DNA of 64,000 nucleotides from Oceanobacillus jeddahensis (GTDB taxonomy: Bacteria; Bacillota; Bacilli; Bacillales; Amphibacillaceae): contig NZ_CCDM010000001.1 in assembly GCF_000750635.1 (NCBI RefSeq), positions 62,001 to 126,000 of the forward strand, read 5' to 3'. The position numbers and the translations under genes are program-made. Shown one piece after another: positions 17,687-27,406 of this stretch. A model generated the notes under the pieces. The model was not told where the DNA came from. It worked only from the letters and a program-made list of their open reading frames with translations, and did no database searches. Numbering within the stretch: position 1 is the first letter of the stretch; every line of letters starts with the position of its first letter.

Positions 17687-17935
17687 TAAAAAAACTGATT
17701 ACACGTCCTTTGTAAAGGACGGAATCAGTATTATTCCGCGGTACCACCTTTTTTTGATAAAAGTTATCCACTCTCATTGATAATGCAGCATGCTGCAATT
17801 AGCATATGCTAATATACTCCCGGATAGGTTCATTAAGCCATTTACAGGAATCTTACAGCCACTGAATTCCCTCTCTTTGGTAAATATACATTAATTACTG
17901 GTCCGTTCAACGTATTTCGTTATTAATATATTGAA
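17687..17935 (-). promoter_or_regulatory. T-box riboswitch, proline-specific, controlling proC
   Basis: The T-box sequence GGTGGTACCGCG (17737-17749 region) is followed by a terminator hairpin (17687-17729, GTCCTTT/AAAGGAC core plus outer ACTGATT arms) and a T run. In Stem I the specifier context is TGAA-CCT-ATCCGGGAG, so the specifier codon is CCT (17828-17826), i.e. proline. AGAGAG and GGGA loop sequences of Stem I are present upstream. The specifier agrees with the downstream gene. Confidence 0.92.
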
Positions 17936-17939
17936 TTGT

Positions 17940-17968
17940 ACTATAAGGCCTTGCCATACTTTTGTCAA
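17940..17968 (-). promoter_or_regulatory. promoter of the proC T-box leader
   Basis: Consensus -35 TTGACA (17968-17963), 17-nt spacer, -10 TATAGT (17945-17940). Confidence 0.85.
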
Positions 17969-18075
17969 GACTGTATCAATTAAGATGAAATGAGACGTCT
18001 TTTTATCTGCTATACAAAATAATCTTTGCTATACTTATATTGTACACGAATGAAAGTCAGAAAGGAATTTTATCA

Positions 18076-18822
18076 ATGGATGATGGAAAACAAATAAATC
18101 AATTAAAAGTCGTTCGAAAAGAACTGACACGTTTTATGCTTACCTATAAATTTGCATTGGATGAAATGAACACAAAACTGAATATCCTTCAAGAAGAATT
18201 TGAGCATATCCATGACTATAATCCGATTGAACATTTAAAATCACGCATTAAATCACCAGAAAGCATTTTACGAAAATGTCAGCGTAAAAACATTCCAATT
18301 ACCCAAAATTATATCGGTAATCATATTAAGGATATTGCAGGAATCCGAATCGTTTGTTCCTTTATCTCTGATATTTATAAGATTAGTGAAATGATTCAAG
18401 GACAAAAGGATATTAAAGTGATTGAAACGAAAGATTATATTAAACATCCGAAGCCAAATGGATATAAGAGCCTTCATCTGATTTTATCCATTCCTGTCTT
18501 TTTCTCTGATCGTCAAGAAGAAGTTTTTATTGAGATTCAAATTCGTACTGTTGCCATGGATTTCTGGGCAAGCTTAGAGCATAAAATTTACTATAAGTAT
18601 GATGGTGAAGTGCCGGCTCACCTCATTGAGGAATTAACCACCAGCGCAAATATTGCGAATCAATTAGATGAGAAGATGGAAGTACTTCATGCGGAAATCA
18701 ATGAAGCAAAAGATGATAAAAATTCGGAAAGTCAGATGGATTTTCTTCCCCTTGACAACAAGCGCTATCCATTACCGAAACAGTTATTAGAATCACTGAT
18801 GGAGAAGAGTAATAAAGAATAA
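18076..18822 (+). CDS. relP: small alarmone synthetase RelP (YwaC type)
   Basis: This 248-residue single-domain (p)ppGpp synthetase transfers pyrophosphate from ATP to GDP or GTP. It contains the synthetase motifs RIKSPESILRK (about 71-81), KDIAGIRIVCSF, HPKPNGYKSLHLI and EIQIRTVAMDFWASLEHKIYYK. It has no hydrolase, TGS or ACT domains. The sequence is closer to YwaC/RelP than to YjbM/RelQ, judged from PIEHLKSR and AMDFWASLEHKIYYK. The ATG at 18076 has an AAAGGAA site; the frame extends upstream without one. In B. subtilis ywaC responds to cell-wall stress; no such promoter was identified here. A strong terminator follows. Confidence 0.92.
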   Translation: MDDGKQINQLKVVRKELTRFMLTYKFALDEMNTKLNILQEEFEHIHDYNPIEHLKSRIKSPESILRKCQRKNIPITQNYIGNHIKDIAGIRIVCSFISDIYKISEMIQGQKDIKVIETKDYIKHPKPNGYKSLHLILSIPVFFSDRQEEVFIEIQIRTVAMDFWASLEHKIYYKYDGEVPAHLIEELTTSANIANQLDEKMEVLHAEINEAKDDKNSESQMDFLPLDNKRYPLPKQLLESLMEKSNKE

Positions 18823-18856
18823 ACAGATATAGTACAGCTTAATGTAAGCTATTAGA

Positions 18857-18886
18857 AAACCCGCAGCTCGGAAGCTGCGGGTTTTT
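18857..18886 (+). terminator. terminator of relP
   Basis: AAACCCGCAGCT-CGGA-AGCTGCGGGTTTTT perfect hairpin with T run. Confidence 0.93.
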
Positions 18887-18914
18887 ATCTCCAATTTTTT
18901 ACGTTTGTTTTAAA

Positions 18915-19007
18915 TGGAGGAGGTAGAGGGATTCGAACCCCCGCACGGTTTGACCCGCCTCTCGGTTTTCAAGACCGACCCCTTCAGCCAGACTTGGGTA
19001 TACCTCC
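18915..19007 (-). tRNA. tRNA-Ser(UGA)
   Basis: Minus strand, class II tRNA with a long variable arm (GGCGGGTC...). The acceptor is GGAGGTA/TACCTCC, the anticodon loop CTTGAAA (anticodon TGA) and the T loop GGTTCGAATCC. If the terminal TCCA is read as discriminator plus CCA, the CCA is encoded and base 73 is U. Confidence 0.92.
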
Positions 19008-19346
19008 GTGTACTTTTAAAAGTTCTCGCTTTAACGAACAAGACATACTATACCATCCAAATAGATGCTTTGTCAACACATTTTATATCTCCATTTGCCG
19101 TCTCACACATTTTTCCTGTTGTCGGACAAGATCAAGACACATTTCCTTTATAATGATGCACGACATCTTTTGGTTTCCCAGAAAAACGGGTTGTCTCCCA
19201 TCCTTCCAATTCACAAATACATTGTTCGCTGTAAGAATATTTAGTACCAGAGACTTTTATGACAGAATAAGCTACAGGAAGCTTGTAGGCGGCATCAATG
19301 ATCAGATGGATATAATCCTTTTTTTATCATTAATGCCTTTGATTGT
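19008..19346. other. gene-free stretch between tRNA-Ser and the membrane protein gene
   Basis: About 340 bp without a supportable gene. Frames that cross it lack ribosome sites and protein-like composition. Part of it may be the tRNA-Ser promoter; nothing else seen. Confidence 0.45.
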
Positions 19347-20291
19347 TTAATCCCGGTGATGTCCATCGCCTTCTATCATTTTCTTTTGTTTCTCCACAAA
19401 CTCATAGATTTGTTTCGTTGATATTTGAACTTCATCTAAACAAGCTAAGGCTTCTTCCAATCTATTATTTTCATACAAAGCTGTTGACTTACTTATATAA
19501 AAGGCATTTTTTGCTTGTTTCCCTTTTGGTTTATATGGCAAGTTATTTAACCTCTCTAAGAATTCTTCTGCATCGTTCTTTTCCATGTGGTCTTCTACAA
19601 TTTGATTGTACGCTTTGTAAAATTTCCTGTTTATTAACTTATCTATGTAAATCCAAGCCAAGAACAAGATGATCAAATGTAATACAGCTACAAAGATTGA
19701 AATAATAACGATGAGAGTAAAAAATAGAGCACTATCCTGATGGAAATTGAACAAAATTCTTAACGCAAGAAGTTCAAAGGCTACTAGCGTGATGACATAA
19801 ATAAAAGAAAACAGTTTATCATAGAGGACCCTTTTTCTATAACTGCGGTTGCTCATATTGTGCAAATCCTGTTTTTCCATCATTGATATGACATATGACA
19901 AATTTTTATTCTGGTTAGGGAATCCCTTCATCTTACGTTTTTCAAGTTGAAATTCATAGTTCATTCCATTTGTAAATTGTAATGTTATGTACACACTAAA
20001 TTTTTTATCTTTTATTTTGATACCCTGCATATCCGCAAATCGAAAATAAAAATGTTCCAGTATTTTATCTTTTTTTAATCCACTAAATAAAACCACCAAT
20101 AACCCATGTTCTTCTACATCAAGAATACAGTTAGTTTGACGCTCGTCTACATTTTCTTTTTTCAGATAACCAAAAACAAGATGTTCTAAAGGAAACGAAG
20201 CTGCTTCCTCAGATACGTTCTCATCCGTAAACAACTGCTGTTTAATGATGTCTGTTAAATACTGCTCCGAATATCTTTTTTTCAATTTCAT
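19347..20291 (-). CDS. hypothetical protein with two central transmembrane helices
   Basis: I do not recognise this 314-residue protein. Its N-terminal half (about 1-160) is soluble and mixed alpha/beta. It is followed by two hydrophobic helices (about 161-185 and 190-220). A helical C-terminal tail contains NAFYISKSTALYENNRLEEALACLDEV, which looks like one TPR-type helical pair. The ATG at 20291 has an excellent AAGGAGAT site, and composition matches the neighbours, so it is a real gene. It lies downstream of serS on the same strand, separated from it by the serS terminator. Confidence 0.72.
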   Translation of the reverse strand: MKLKKRYSEQYLTDIIKQQLFTDENVSEEAASFPLEHLVFGYLKKENVDERQTNCILDVEEHGLLVVLFSGLKKDKILEHFYFRFADMQGIKIKDKKFSVYITLQFTNGMNYEFQLEKRKMKGFPNQNKNLSYVISMMEKQDLHNMSNRSYRKRVLYDKLFSFIYVITLVAFELLALRILFNFHQDSALFFTLIVIISIFVAVLHLIILFLAWIYIDKLINRKFYKAYNQIVEDHMEKNDAEEFLERLNNLPYKPKGKQAKNAFYISKSTALYENNRLEEALACLDEVQISTKQIYEFVEKQKKMIEGDGHHRD

Positions 20292-20344
20292 ATCTCCTTA
20301 AAGATAATCTTTAACAATGTACCCACGCATATTTTTAGGAAAAA

Positions 20345-20382
20345 TAAGAGACCCTCCCAAAAAAGGAAAGCCTCTTACGTTC
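20345..20382 (-). terminator. terminator of serS
   Basis: TAAGAGGCTTTCC / GGGAGGGTCTCTTA imperfect hairpin followed by TTTTT on the minus strand. Confidence 0.75.
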
Positions 20383-20386
20383 CCTG

Positions 20387-21664
20387 TTATTTACCAATCA
20401 CTTCTACGCCGCCCATGTAAGGACGTAAAACTTCTGGTACTGCCACACTGCCGTCTTCCTGTTGACAATTCTCCAAAATTGCTGCCACGGTACGTCCTAG
20501 GGCTAGACCAGAACCGTTTAGCGTATGGACAAACTCTGGTTTTCCATTTGCTTCACGACGGAAACGAATTCCAGCACGACGGGCTTGGAAATCTTCAAAA
20601 TTAGAACAAGAAGAAATTTCACGATACGTATGTTGGCTTGGAATCCATACTTCGATATCGTATTTTTTTGCAGCTGTAAAGCCTAAATCTCCTGTACACA
20701 TGCTCATCACACGGTAAGGCAGTTCTAAAAGCTGTAATACTTTTTCCGCTTCATTCGTCAGTTCTTCCAGTCTTTCATAAGATTCTTCCGGTTTCACAAA
20801 GTTTACAAGCTCTACTTTATTAAATTGATGCTGACGGATTAAACCGCGTGTATCTCTTCCGGCAGATCCTGCTTCAGAACGGAAGCTGGCACTGAATGCA
20901 ACATATTTTTTCGGCAGTTCATCTACTGTTAAAATTTCATCACGGTGATAATTGGTTACAGGTACTTCTGCTGTTGGCACGAGAAAATATTCCCAGTCTT
21001 CCAACTTAAATGCATCCTCTTCGAATTTAGGAAGCTGTCCCGTACCTGTCATGCTCATACGATTCACAATATACGGAGGAAGCATTTCCTGATAGTCATG
21101 ATGATCCGCATGCAAATCCATCATAAAGTTTAATAATGCACGTTCTAATCTTGCTCCTAACCCCTTGTAAAAGACGAAACGGCTTCCCGTTACCTTAGCT
21201 GCACGTTCAAAGTCCAAAATATCTAAATTTGTAGCAACGTCCCAATGAGGCTGTGCTTCAAATGAAAATTCCGGCACTTCTCCCCATTTGCGTGCTTCTA
21301 CATTATCATCCTCATCTTCACCGACAGGCACGCTCTCATGAGGCAGATTTGGGATAGAAAGCATAATATGCTCTAATGTTTCTTCAATTTCTTTTAGTTC
21401 TTTATCGAACTTAGAAATTTGGTCTCCAACTTCACGCATTGCAGCGATAGCTGATTCCGCATCCTTTTTCTCACGTTTTAAAACAGAAATTTCCTTAGAC
21501 ACTTCATTACGCTTTGCCTTCAACTGTTCTGTCTCTGCAATTAACTCACGTCTTCTTACATCCAGCTCACCAAATTTGTCTAAATCCCCAAGATCTTCTC
21601 CACGATGTGCTAACCTGTTCTTCACTTCATCAAAATTATTTCGGACATATTTCATATCCAACAT
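20387..21664 (-). CDS. serS: seryl-tRNA synthetase
   Basis: This 425-residue class II aminoacyl-tRNA synthetase charges tRNA-Ser. An N-terminal long coiled-coil arm (about 28-105) precedes the catalytic core. Motif 2 is [25 protein letters not shown] and motif 3 contains [15 protein letters not shown]. The ATG at 21664 has an AGGAGG site. It is preceded by a serine-specific T-box, so expression should respond to uncharged tRNA-Ser. In B. subtilis serS is in the same neighbourhood, between dacA and yaaH. Confidence 0.98.
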   Translation of the reverse strand: MLDMKYVRNNFDEVKNRLAHRGEDLGDLDKFGELDVRRRELIAETEQLKAKRNEVSKEISVLKREKKDAESAIAAMREVGDQISKFDKELKEIEETLEHIMLSIPNLPHESVPVGEDEDDNVEARKWGEVPEFSFEAQPHWDVATNLDILDFERAAKVTGSRFVFYKGLGARLERALLNFMMDLHADHHDYQEMLPPYIVNRMSMTGTGQLPKFEEDAFKLEDWEYFLVPTAEVPVTNYHRDEILTVDELPKKYVAFSASFRSEAGSAGRDTRGLIRQHQFNKVELVNFVKPEESYERLEELTNEAEKVLQLLELPYRVMSMCTGDLGFTAAKKYDIEVWIPSQHTYREISSCSNFEDFQARRAGIRFRREANGKPEFVHTLNGSGLALGRTVAAILENCQQEDGSVAVPEVLRPYMGGVEVIGK

Positions 21665-21714
21665 AATGATTACCTCCTATATTTTAATATTTTAAAATAC
21701 CTTTTTTAACCATT

Positions 21715-21985
21715 AAAAAACCCCCGTCCCTTATAAAGAAAGGGACGAGAGTATATTTCCCGCGTTGCCACCCTAATTAAAGAATCTAATGAGATTCTTC
21801 CGGCTTTCCATACGAATAACGTCGTATCTCCGTGCTTACTTACATGAATGACTCACTTTTATAAGCATGCTCCAGGATGGATTCACTGCATTCTAACACT
21901 AATTCACACCACACATTAGCTCTCTATAGATAGAATCAAACAGCTACTATTTCCTATCAACGCTTTATTTTTTCAATGAATGATT
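21715..21985 (-). promoter_or_regulatory. T-box riboswitch, serine-specific, controlling serS
   Basis: AGGGTGGCAACGCG (21774-21761) is the T-box. It is followed by a terminator hairpin CGTCCCTTT/AAGGGACG (21725-21747) and a T run. In Stem I the specifier context TGAA-TCC-ATCCTGGAG gives specifier TCC (21881-21879), a serine codon, in agreement with serS. The AGAGAG element of Stem I is at about 21920. I could not choose a promoter with confidence. Confidence 0.92.
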
Positions 21986-22036
21986 GTATATCATCATAAG
22001 CTATTTCCCATCAGGTTGCAAGGTTTCCTATGAAAA

Positions 22037-23377
22037 TTAGCTAAAAAGTCCCTTTACCCAATTAAATGCGCCTTGGAACATATTCACAAAGAAATCACCG
22101 ATGGATTGTAACGTAAGCATAAACCAATTGGATTGTTCTACGTCATCCATCGCAACTAAATCGTAGCTTTCCTCACTTGCTTCATCGGAAATATAGCCAA
22201 AGTCCTCTTCTTCTCCATCATAAACCACGGTAACTGTTCCAATTACTTCATCTGCTTCAACAGGAGCTTCTAACTCTCCGTCATCATTCAGCCTGTCCTC
22301 ATCGATCGTATACTCTAAATGATACAGCTCTTCCTCGCCTGTTTTCACAGGAACATGGATACCTTCATCGATACCAATATTTACTTCATTTTCTTTCCCT
22401 CTTGATACAGGAGCTGTTTCTTCGCCTTCTTCCTGATAGCCGGCAGGGAATAATTCCTGAACCTCAAATTCATCAAACCCATAATCAAACAGTTTTGCAG
22501 TCTGCTCAAAGCGGGCATTCTCACTATCTGTTCTCATGACCACAGATATAAGACGTCTTCCATCACGTTCTGCTGTGCCGGTAAAAGCGTATCCAGCAAC
22601 CGTGGTGAAACCTGTTTTCAAACCATCTACACCTTCATAGTAATGCTGCTGTAGGTAATCTGCATCATGATCCAGCATATAATTCCAATTCCGGATTTCC
22701 TCTTCATCAAATTCCGTATTCGGCACGCTGGAAATATCCAATGCTTCCGGGTAATCATTCACCAAAGCAGCTCCTAAAATCGCTGCGGAACGGGCTGATA
22801 ATAAGTTTGTATCATTAGGACTTGTTCCTTCTGGATAATTATCCCCTAAACTCTCATTATCTAATCCGCTGGAGTTCACAAAACTATAATCCGGCATCCC
22901 TAACTCTTCTGCCTTCGCATTCATCATTTCAACAAATTCACTCTCTGAACCTGCAATTAACTCAGCCAATGCAATCGTGGTCGCATTATCCGAATTAATC
23001 GCCATTGCTTCATATAACTCTTCTACTGTGTAGTCTTGTTGTTGTCTTAACCCAACACCTGAAAAATCATCGTTGCTGGATATTTCATATGCATAATCAC
23101 TAATTTGTGTTGTTGTATCCCAAGAAATATCTCCATTTTCGACTGCTTCCCAAACAAGATATTCTGTCATTATCTTCGTCATGCTAGCAGGAGGCAATGC
23201 CACGTCTGGGTCTTTCGCGTATAAAATTTTACCCGTTTCTGCATCCACTAAAATAGCAGACTCCGCCTCTAAATCTAATCCATCTGCATAAACAGACATG
23301 GATGGTGTAACAAAAGATGTTAAAACAAGCGCTGCTGCGGCCACCAAAAGAAATAATTTATTCATAGACTTCCTCAC
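22037..23377 (-). CDS. dacA: D-alanyl-D-alanine carboxypeptidase DacA (PBP5)
   Basis: This 446-residue low-molecular-weight penicillin-binding protein trims the pentapeptide D-Ala. A signal peptide (about 1-31, ending SVYADG) precedes the S11 peptidase domain with SxxK in ASMTK, SxN in INSDN and KTG in GLKTGF. An all-beta C-terminal PBP5 domain and an amphipathic anchor helix (FFVNMFQGAFNWVKGLFS) follow. The GTG at 23377 has GGAGG 9 nt upstream. The ATG four codons later has AGGAA at 5 nt, so either may serve. Its place between serS and guaB is as in B. subtilis. Confidence 0.96.
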   Translation of the reverse strand: MRKSMNKLFLLVAAAALVLTSFVTPSMSVYADGLDLEAESAILVDAETGKILYAKDPDVALPPASMTKIMTEYLVWEAVENGDISWDTTTQISDYAYEISSNDDFSGVGLRQQQDYTVEELYEAMAINSDNATTIALAELIAGSESEFVEMMNAKAEELGMPDYSFVNSSGLDNESLGDNYPEGTSPNDTNLLSARSAAILGAALVNDYPEALDISSVPNTEFDEEEIRNWNYMLDHDADYLQQHYYEGVDGLKTGFTTVAGYAFTGTAERDGRRLISVVMRTDSENARFEQTAKLFDYGFDEFEVQELFPAGYQEEGEETAPVSRGKENEVNIGIDEGIHVPVKTGEEELYHLEYTIDEDRLNDDGELEAPVEADEVIGTVTVVYDGEEEDFGYISDEASEESYDLVAMDDVEQSNWFMLTLQSIGDFFVNMFQGAFNWVKGLFS

Positions 23378-23403
23378 AATTTTGTACCTCCGTTTAATAA
23401 TAT

Positions 23404-23590
23404 AGCTGCTTACATAAAACGAAACTTTATTTCGTATGGTTTTCCACGAAATATTAGTTGAGTCTATCAGGAAATGAACCAGCTTTTTTTCGCCAAAATA
23501 AATGTATTGTCTATTTCTGTTTCAAAAAAGCGAGAGATTTACAGTTCATTTTCCAAGATAAAACAAAACTATATTCAGTGACTTTTTCGC
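23404..23590. repeat. two degraded copies of the GAAGTTTC-type dispersed repeat
   Basis: Minus-strand versions of TGAATGAAGTTTCGTTTTAT occur around 23414-23430 and, more degraded, 23558-23586, in the gap between dacA and guaB. The rest of the roughly 420-bp gap holds the guaB terminator and no gene. Confidence 0.45.
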
Positions 23591-23705
23591 TCTGTTTCTC
23601 ACTGAACAGGGTCTCTGATTACCTATTCCACCCCAAAAGCGTAACACTGTGATAAGTTCTATGTATTCTGCTAAGCACGCTTCACATTTTACCATAAAAA
23701 TTCAT

Positions 23706-23745
23706 AAAAAAATAGATGGAGCAACGTGCTCCATCTATTTTTTTT
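23706..23745. terminator. terminator of guaB
   Basis: AATAGATGGAGC-AACGT-GCTCCATCTATT perfect hairpin with poly-T on both strands. Confidence 0.92.
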
Positions 23746-23799
23746 ACGACCGTATGACACAAATTTGTCATCATATTAAATGCATGATGTTTTCATTCC

Positions 23800-25290
<1,491 letters not shown>

Positions 25291-25323
25291 TCATTGAATT
25301 TACAACATCGTTTCACTTTATTT

Positions 25324-25395
25324 GGTTGGTATTATACCGTTTTCAAGGTATATCTTTATATATTCTCGGAAAAACTGCTTAAAATAATACCAACC
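25324..25395. promoter_or_regulatory. spaced 12-bp inverted repeat in the guaB-yaaC intergenic region
   Basis: GGTTGGTATTAT (25324-25335) and ATAATACCAACC (25384-25395) are exact inverted copies 48 bp apart. A TATAAT for the guaB direction (25336-25331) is embedded in the near arm. An operator pair for DNA looping, or a long stem, are both possible. Confidence 0.55.
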
Positions 25396-25528
25396 TTATG
25401 AAAGTAGTAGCAAATATCTATTTTTACTTACATTACTCTATCTTTTACGCTTTTTCAAGCACCCAACATAGAAGTAGAAAAAGAGGATAGATTCAAAATA
25501 TTTCAATAGTTATGGAGATGGAGAAATA

Positions 25529-26479
25529 ATGCGTCATGAAGATGTCTATTTATTTTTAACCGCAGAGGAAAATGCACAGCGTTATCTTAAAGGAAGTTAT
25601 TCCTTTTTAGATGATGCTGTAATAAAAAGCTATCAAAACAGTTCTACTTTTATTCATTATATAAATAATGGCATGATTTTTATGGAATCAAGCAGACAGA
25701 GCAATATTCTGGTGCAGCCAGTCCTTTCATTTTATGGAATGACTCATTTTTTAAAAGGATGGCTGTTGACCAAACGTCCTGATTATCCGGAAACAACAGC
25801 AGTTCTTGCACATGGTCTGACTGCCCGCAAAAGAAAACGTAAAGATTACCGTTTTATGGAGGATGAAGTTAAAATTCAACAAAGAGGATTATTTCCGTAT
25901 GTTTGCCGTTATTTGTTTTCCCTTCATCCTTTTCCTTTAGATCGTGTTTCGATGCGTCTGTTATTATGTTCCATTCCGGAATTAAGCAATCTATGGCAGC
26001 TCAATCAGGAAGAATCCATGGTGGTTATCGGAGAAAAAAACAGTAGACACCTTCGTTTTCCAAATCGGATTTTAGATGGATTTCATTTAAAAGAAGAGAC
26101 CTTTGTAGAGCGTATCCGTTTATTCTTGCCCCCAATCAAGGATATTCAACAACTAGATGAATCATTGCAGATTCATTTGACAGAACCCATTCAAGATTGG
26201 AACGGCCCTTTTCGTTATCGTTTGGATAATGAATTGCTCTATTTTCCGGCTAATCGAGCAAACTATTTTCCTTATTCGGAAATTCTCGTACATTATCTTC
26301 TTTTGTTTCACCTAAGCATGATTTGTCGCTATGAAACAGAATGGTGGGGCGAATTGATGCAAATGAAGACGGATAAAGAATACCCACTCATCAAGCATTT
26401 TTTAAAAATAACTCATGAAAAAACACCATTACTTATTGGACAGCATTTATTGAAGAATGTAGATTCCCAAAATAAATAA
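25529..26479 (+). CDS. yaaC: YaaC-family protein
   Basis: This 316-residue protein is homologous along its length to the uncharacterised YaaC, found between guaB and gyrA in Bacillus. Family hallmarks visible are the HGLTARKRKRKDYRFMEDEVKIQQRG-like basic stretch (about residues 95-120) and a Leu/Phe-rich helical C-terminal half. No catalytic motif or signal peptide is seen. The ATG follows a weak GGAGA site. Orientation opposite to guaB and gyrA is the same as in B. subtilis. Function is unknown. Confidence 0.85.
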   Translation: MRHEDVYLFLTAEENAQRYLKGSYSFLDDAVIKSYQNSSTFIHYINNGMIFMESSRQSNILVQPVLSFYGMTHFLKGWLLTKRPDYPETTAVLAHGLTARKRKRKDYRFMEDEVKIQQRGLFPYVCRYLFSLHPFPLDRVSMRLLLCSIPELSNLWQLNQEESMVVIGEKNSRHLRFPNRILDGFHLKEETFVERIRLFLPPIKDIQQLDESLQIHLTEPIQDWNGPFRYRLDNELLYFPANRANYFPYSEILVHYLLLFHLSMICRYETEWWGELMQMKTDKEYPLIKHFLKITHEKTPLLIGQHLLKNVDSQNK

Positions 26480-26588
26480 CACACTCAACTTTCACACCTT
26501 AAAAAGTAACTTTATTTCCATAGAAAGAGGAGTTGATTGTTCCTTTGATAACTCCCTAGATAAAGGATAGAAGGTGGAGTGTAAAGCA

Positions 26589-26896
26589 CCGCTGCGGCGG
26601 ACCGTTTTGCTTTCCGACGTACAACGGTTTTTGATGGGGCGAGTAATCGCAATGGTTTTCGATGGGACGAGTAATCGCAGTCCCAGCCCCAGTCCCAGGA
26701 CGTACTAGTGCAGACGTTGCAACAACTCTTTTCGATGGGGTGAGTAATCGCAGCCCCAACCCCAGGACGTTGCGACTTTAGTCTGCCTAGGGGCACGCTC
26801 TTCAGCTAACTTTTGCCAAGAAGAGCACTTGGCAAAAGTGGATCTTCAGATGGTGCTGATCCCTCAGGAGTCAAAACGGTCCGCCTCCGCTAGTTA
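26589..26896. repeat. repeat locus D: relative of the MITE interior with three host-repeat modules
   Basis: The outer arms (GCGGCGGACCGTTTTGC near 26591 and AAAACGGTCCGCCTCCGC near 26890) are inverted. They align in layout with the interior of the 217-244 bp elements at 35.5, 47.4 and 50.9 kb. Between them lie three copies of GGGGCGAGTAATCGCAG-type modules (26633-26651, 26661-26680, 26734-26753), plus a 12-bp perfect hairpin ACTTTTGCCAAG/CTTGGCAAAAGT (26809-26839). The element's CAATGTTG terminal repeats are absent. The third module is an uninterrupted version of the site in which the other elements sit. No gene is present. Confidence 0.7.
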
Positions 26897-27268
26897 GATG
26901 TTCTATACGTGGAAAAAATAGCTCATCAAAAATAAGTTCTATCAGATAGAACTTATTCATCCTGAAATATCAAGATATATATGCTTATTCTTAGGTGCGA
27001 TAGTTGAGTAACGGATTAAAAAGCGACAAAATAAACCACAGGCAGGCTGTAAAAGGAATAGCCTGCCTGTGGTTTATTTCCAGTTATTATTTCTTACATA
27101 ACGTACGACATTCTTACCTGCATTAGTTCTCCGGCTCCTAATTTCTCCCCGCTTATAAGGGATCTTGAGAATCTGTCGATTATTGTCGATCTTGTATAAA
27201 AAAGTAGAAAGAATATGATTCCTATTTCATGTATAGCGTCTGTTGCATTAAGCTTGATTTCATTTGAT
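26897..27268. other. gene-free stretch upstream of the baeRF-like gene
   Basis: No supportable gene and no rRNA or tRNA. A hairpin-forming pair CCACAGGCAGGCTGT / ACAGCCTGCCTGTGG-like (about 27038-27075) is present. Nothing else recognised. Confidence 0.5.
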
Positions 27269-27295
27269 GTTTAACGCTCTGCACGTAGAGGGTAC
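27269..27295 (+). promoter_or_regulatory. likely SigB-type promoter
   Basis: GTTTAA (27269-27274), 15-nt spacer and GGGTAC (27290-27295) match the SigB consensus GTTTAA-N12-15-GGGTAT at 11 of 12 bases. The leader to the ATG at 27407 would be about 105 nt. Confidence 0.6.
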
Positions 27296-27406
27296 AACAG
27301 CTGAGCAGCCCTTCTTTCTATGAAGAAGCTTTTTAGCTGATAATGTTCCGTGAACAAACAATGGAAATAACGATATGATTAAAAAATCTGAAGGAGGAAA
27401 TACAGC

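Noticed and set aside
18914..19350. Frames over tRNA-Ser and the following gap
   Set aside because: They overlap the tRNA and continue in AT-rich non-coding sequence.
26633..26753. Possible CRISPR-like array
   Set aside because: Only three imperfect modules with irregular spacing, no leader and no cas genes.
26512..26796. Two overlapping frames with repeated TAITRPIEN-like peptides
   Set aside because: The peptide repeats come from the GAGTAATCGC DNA modules; no start site, so repeat-derived.
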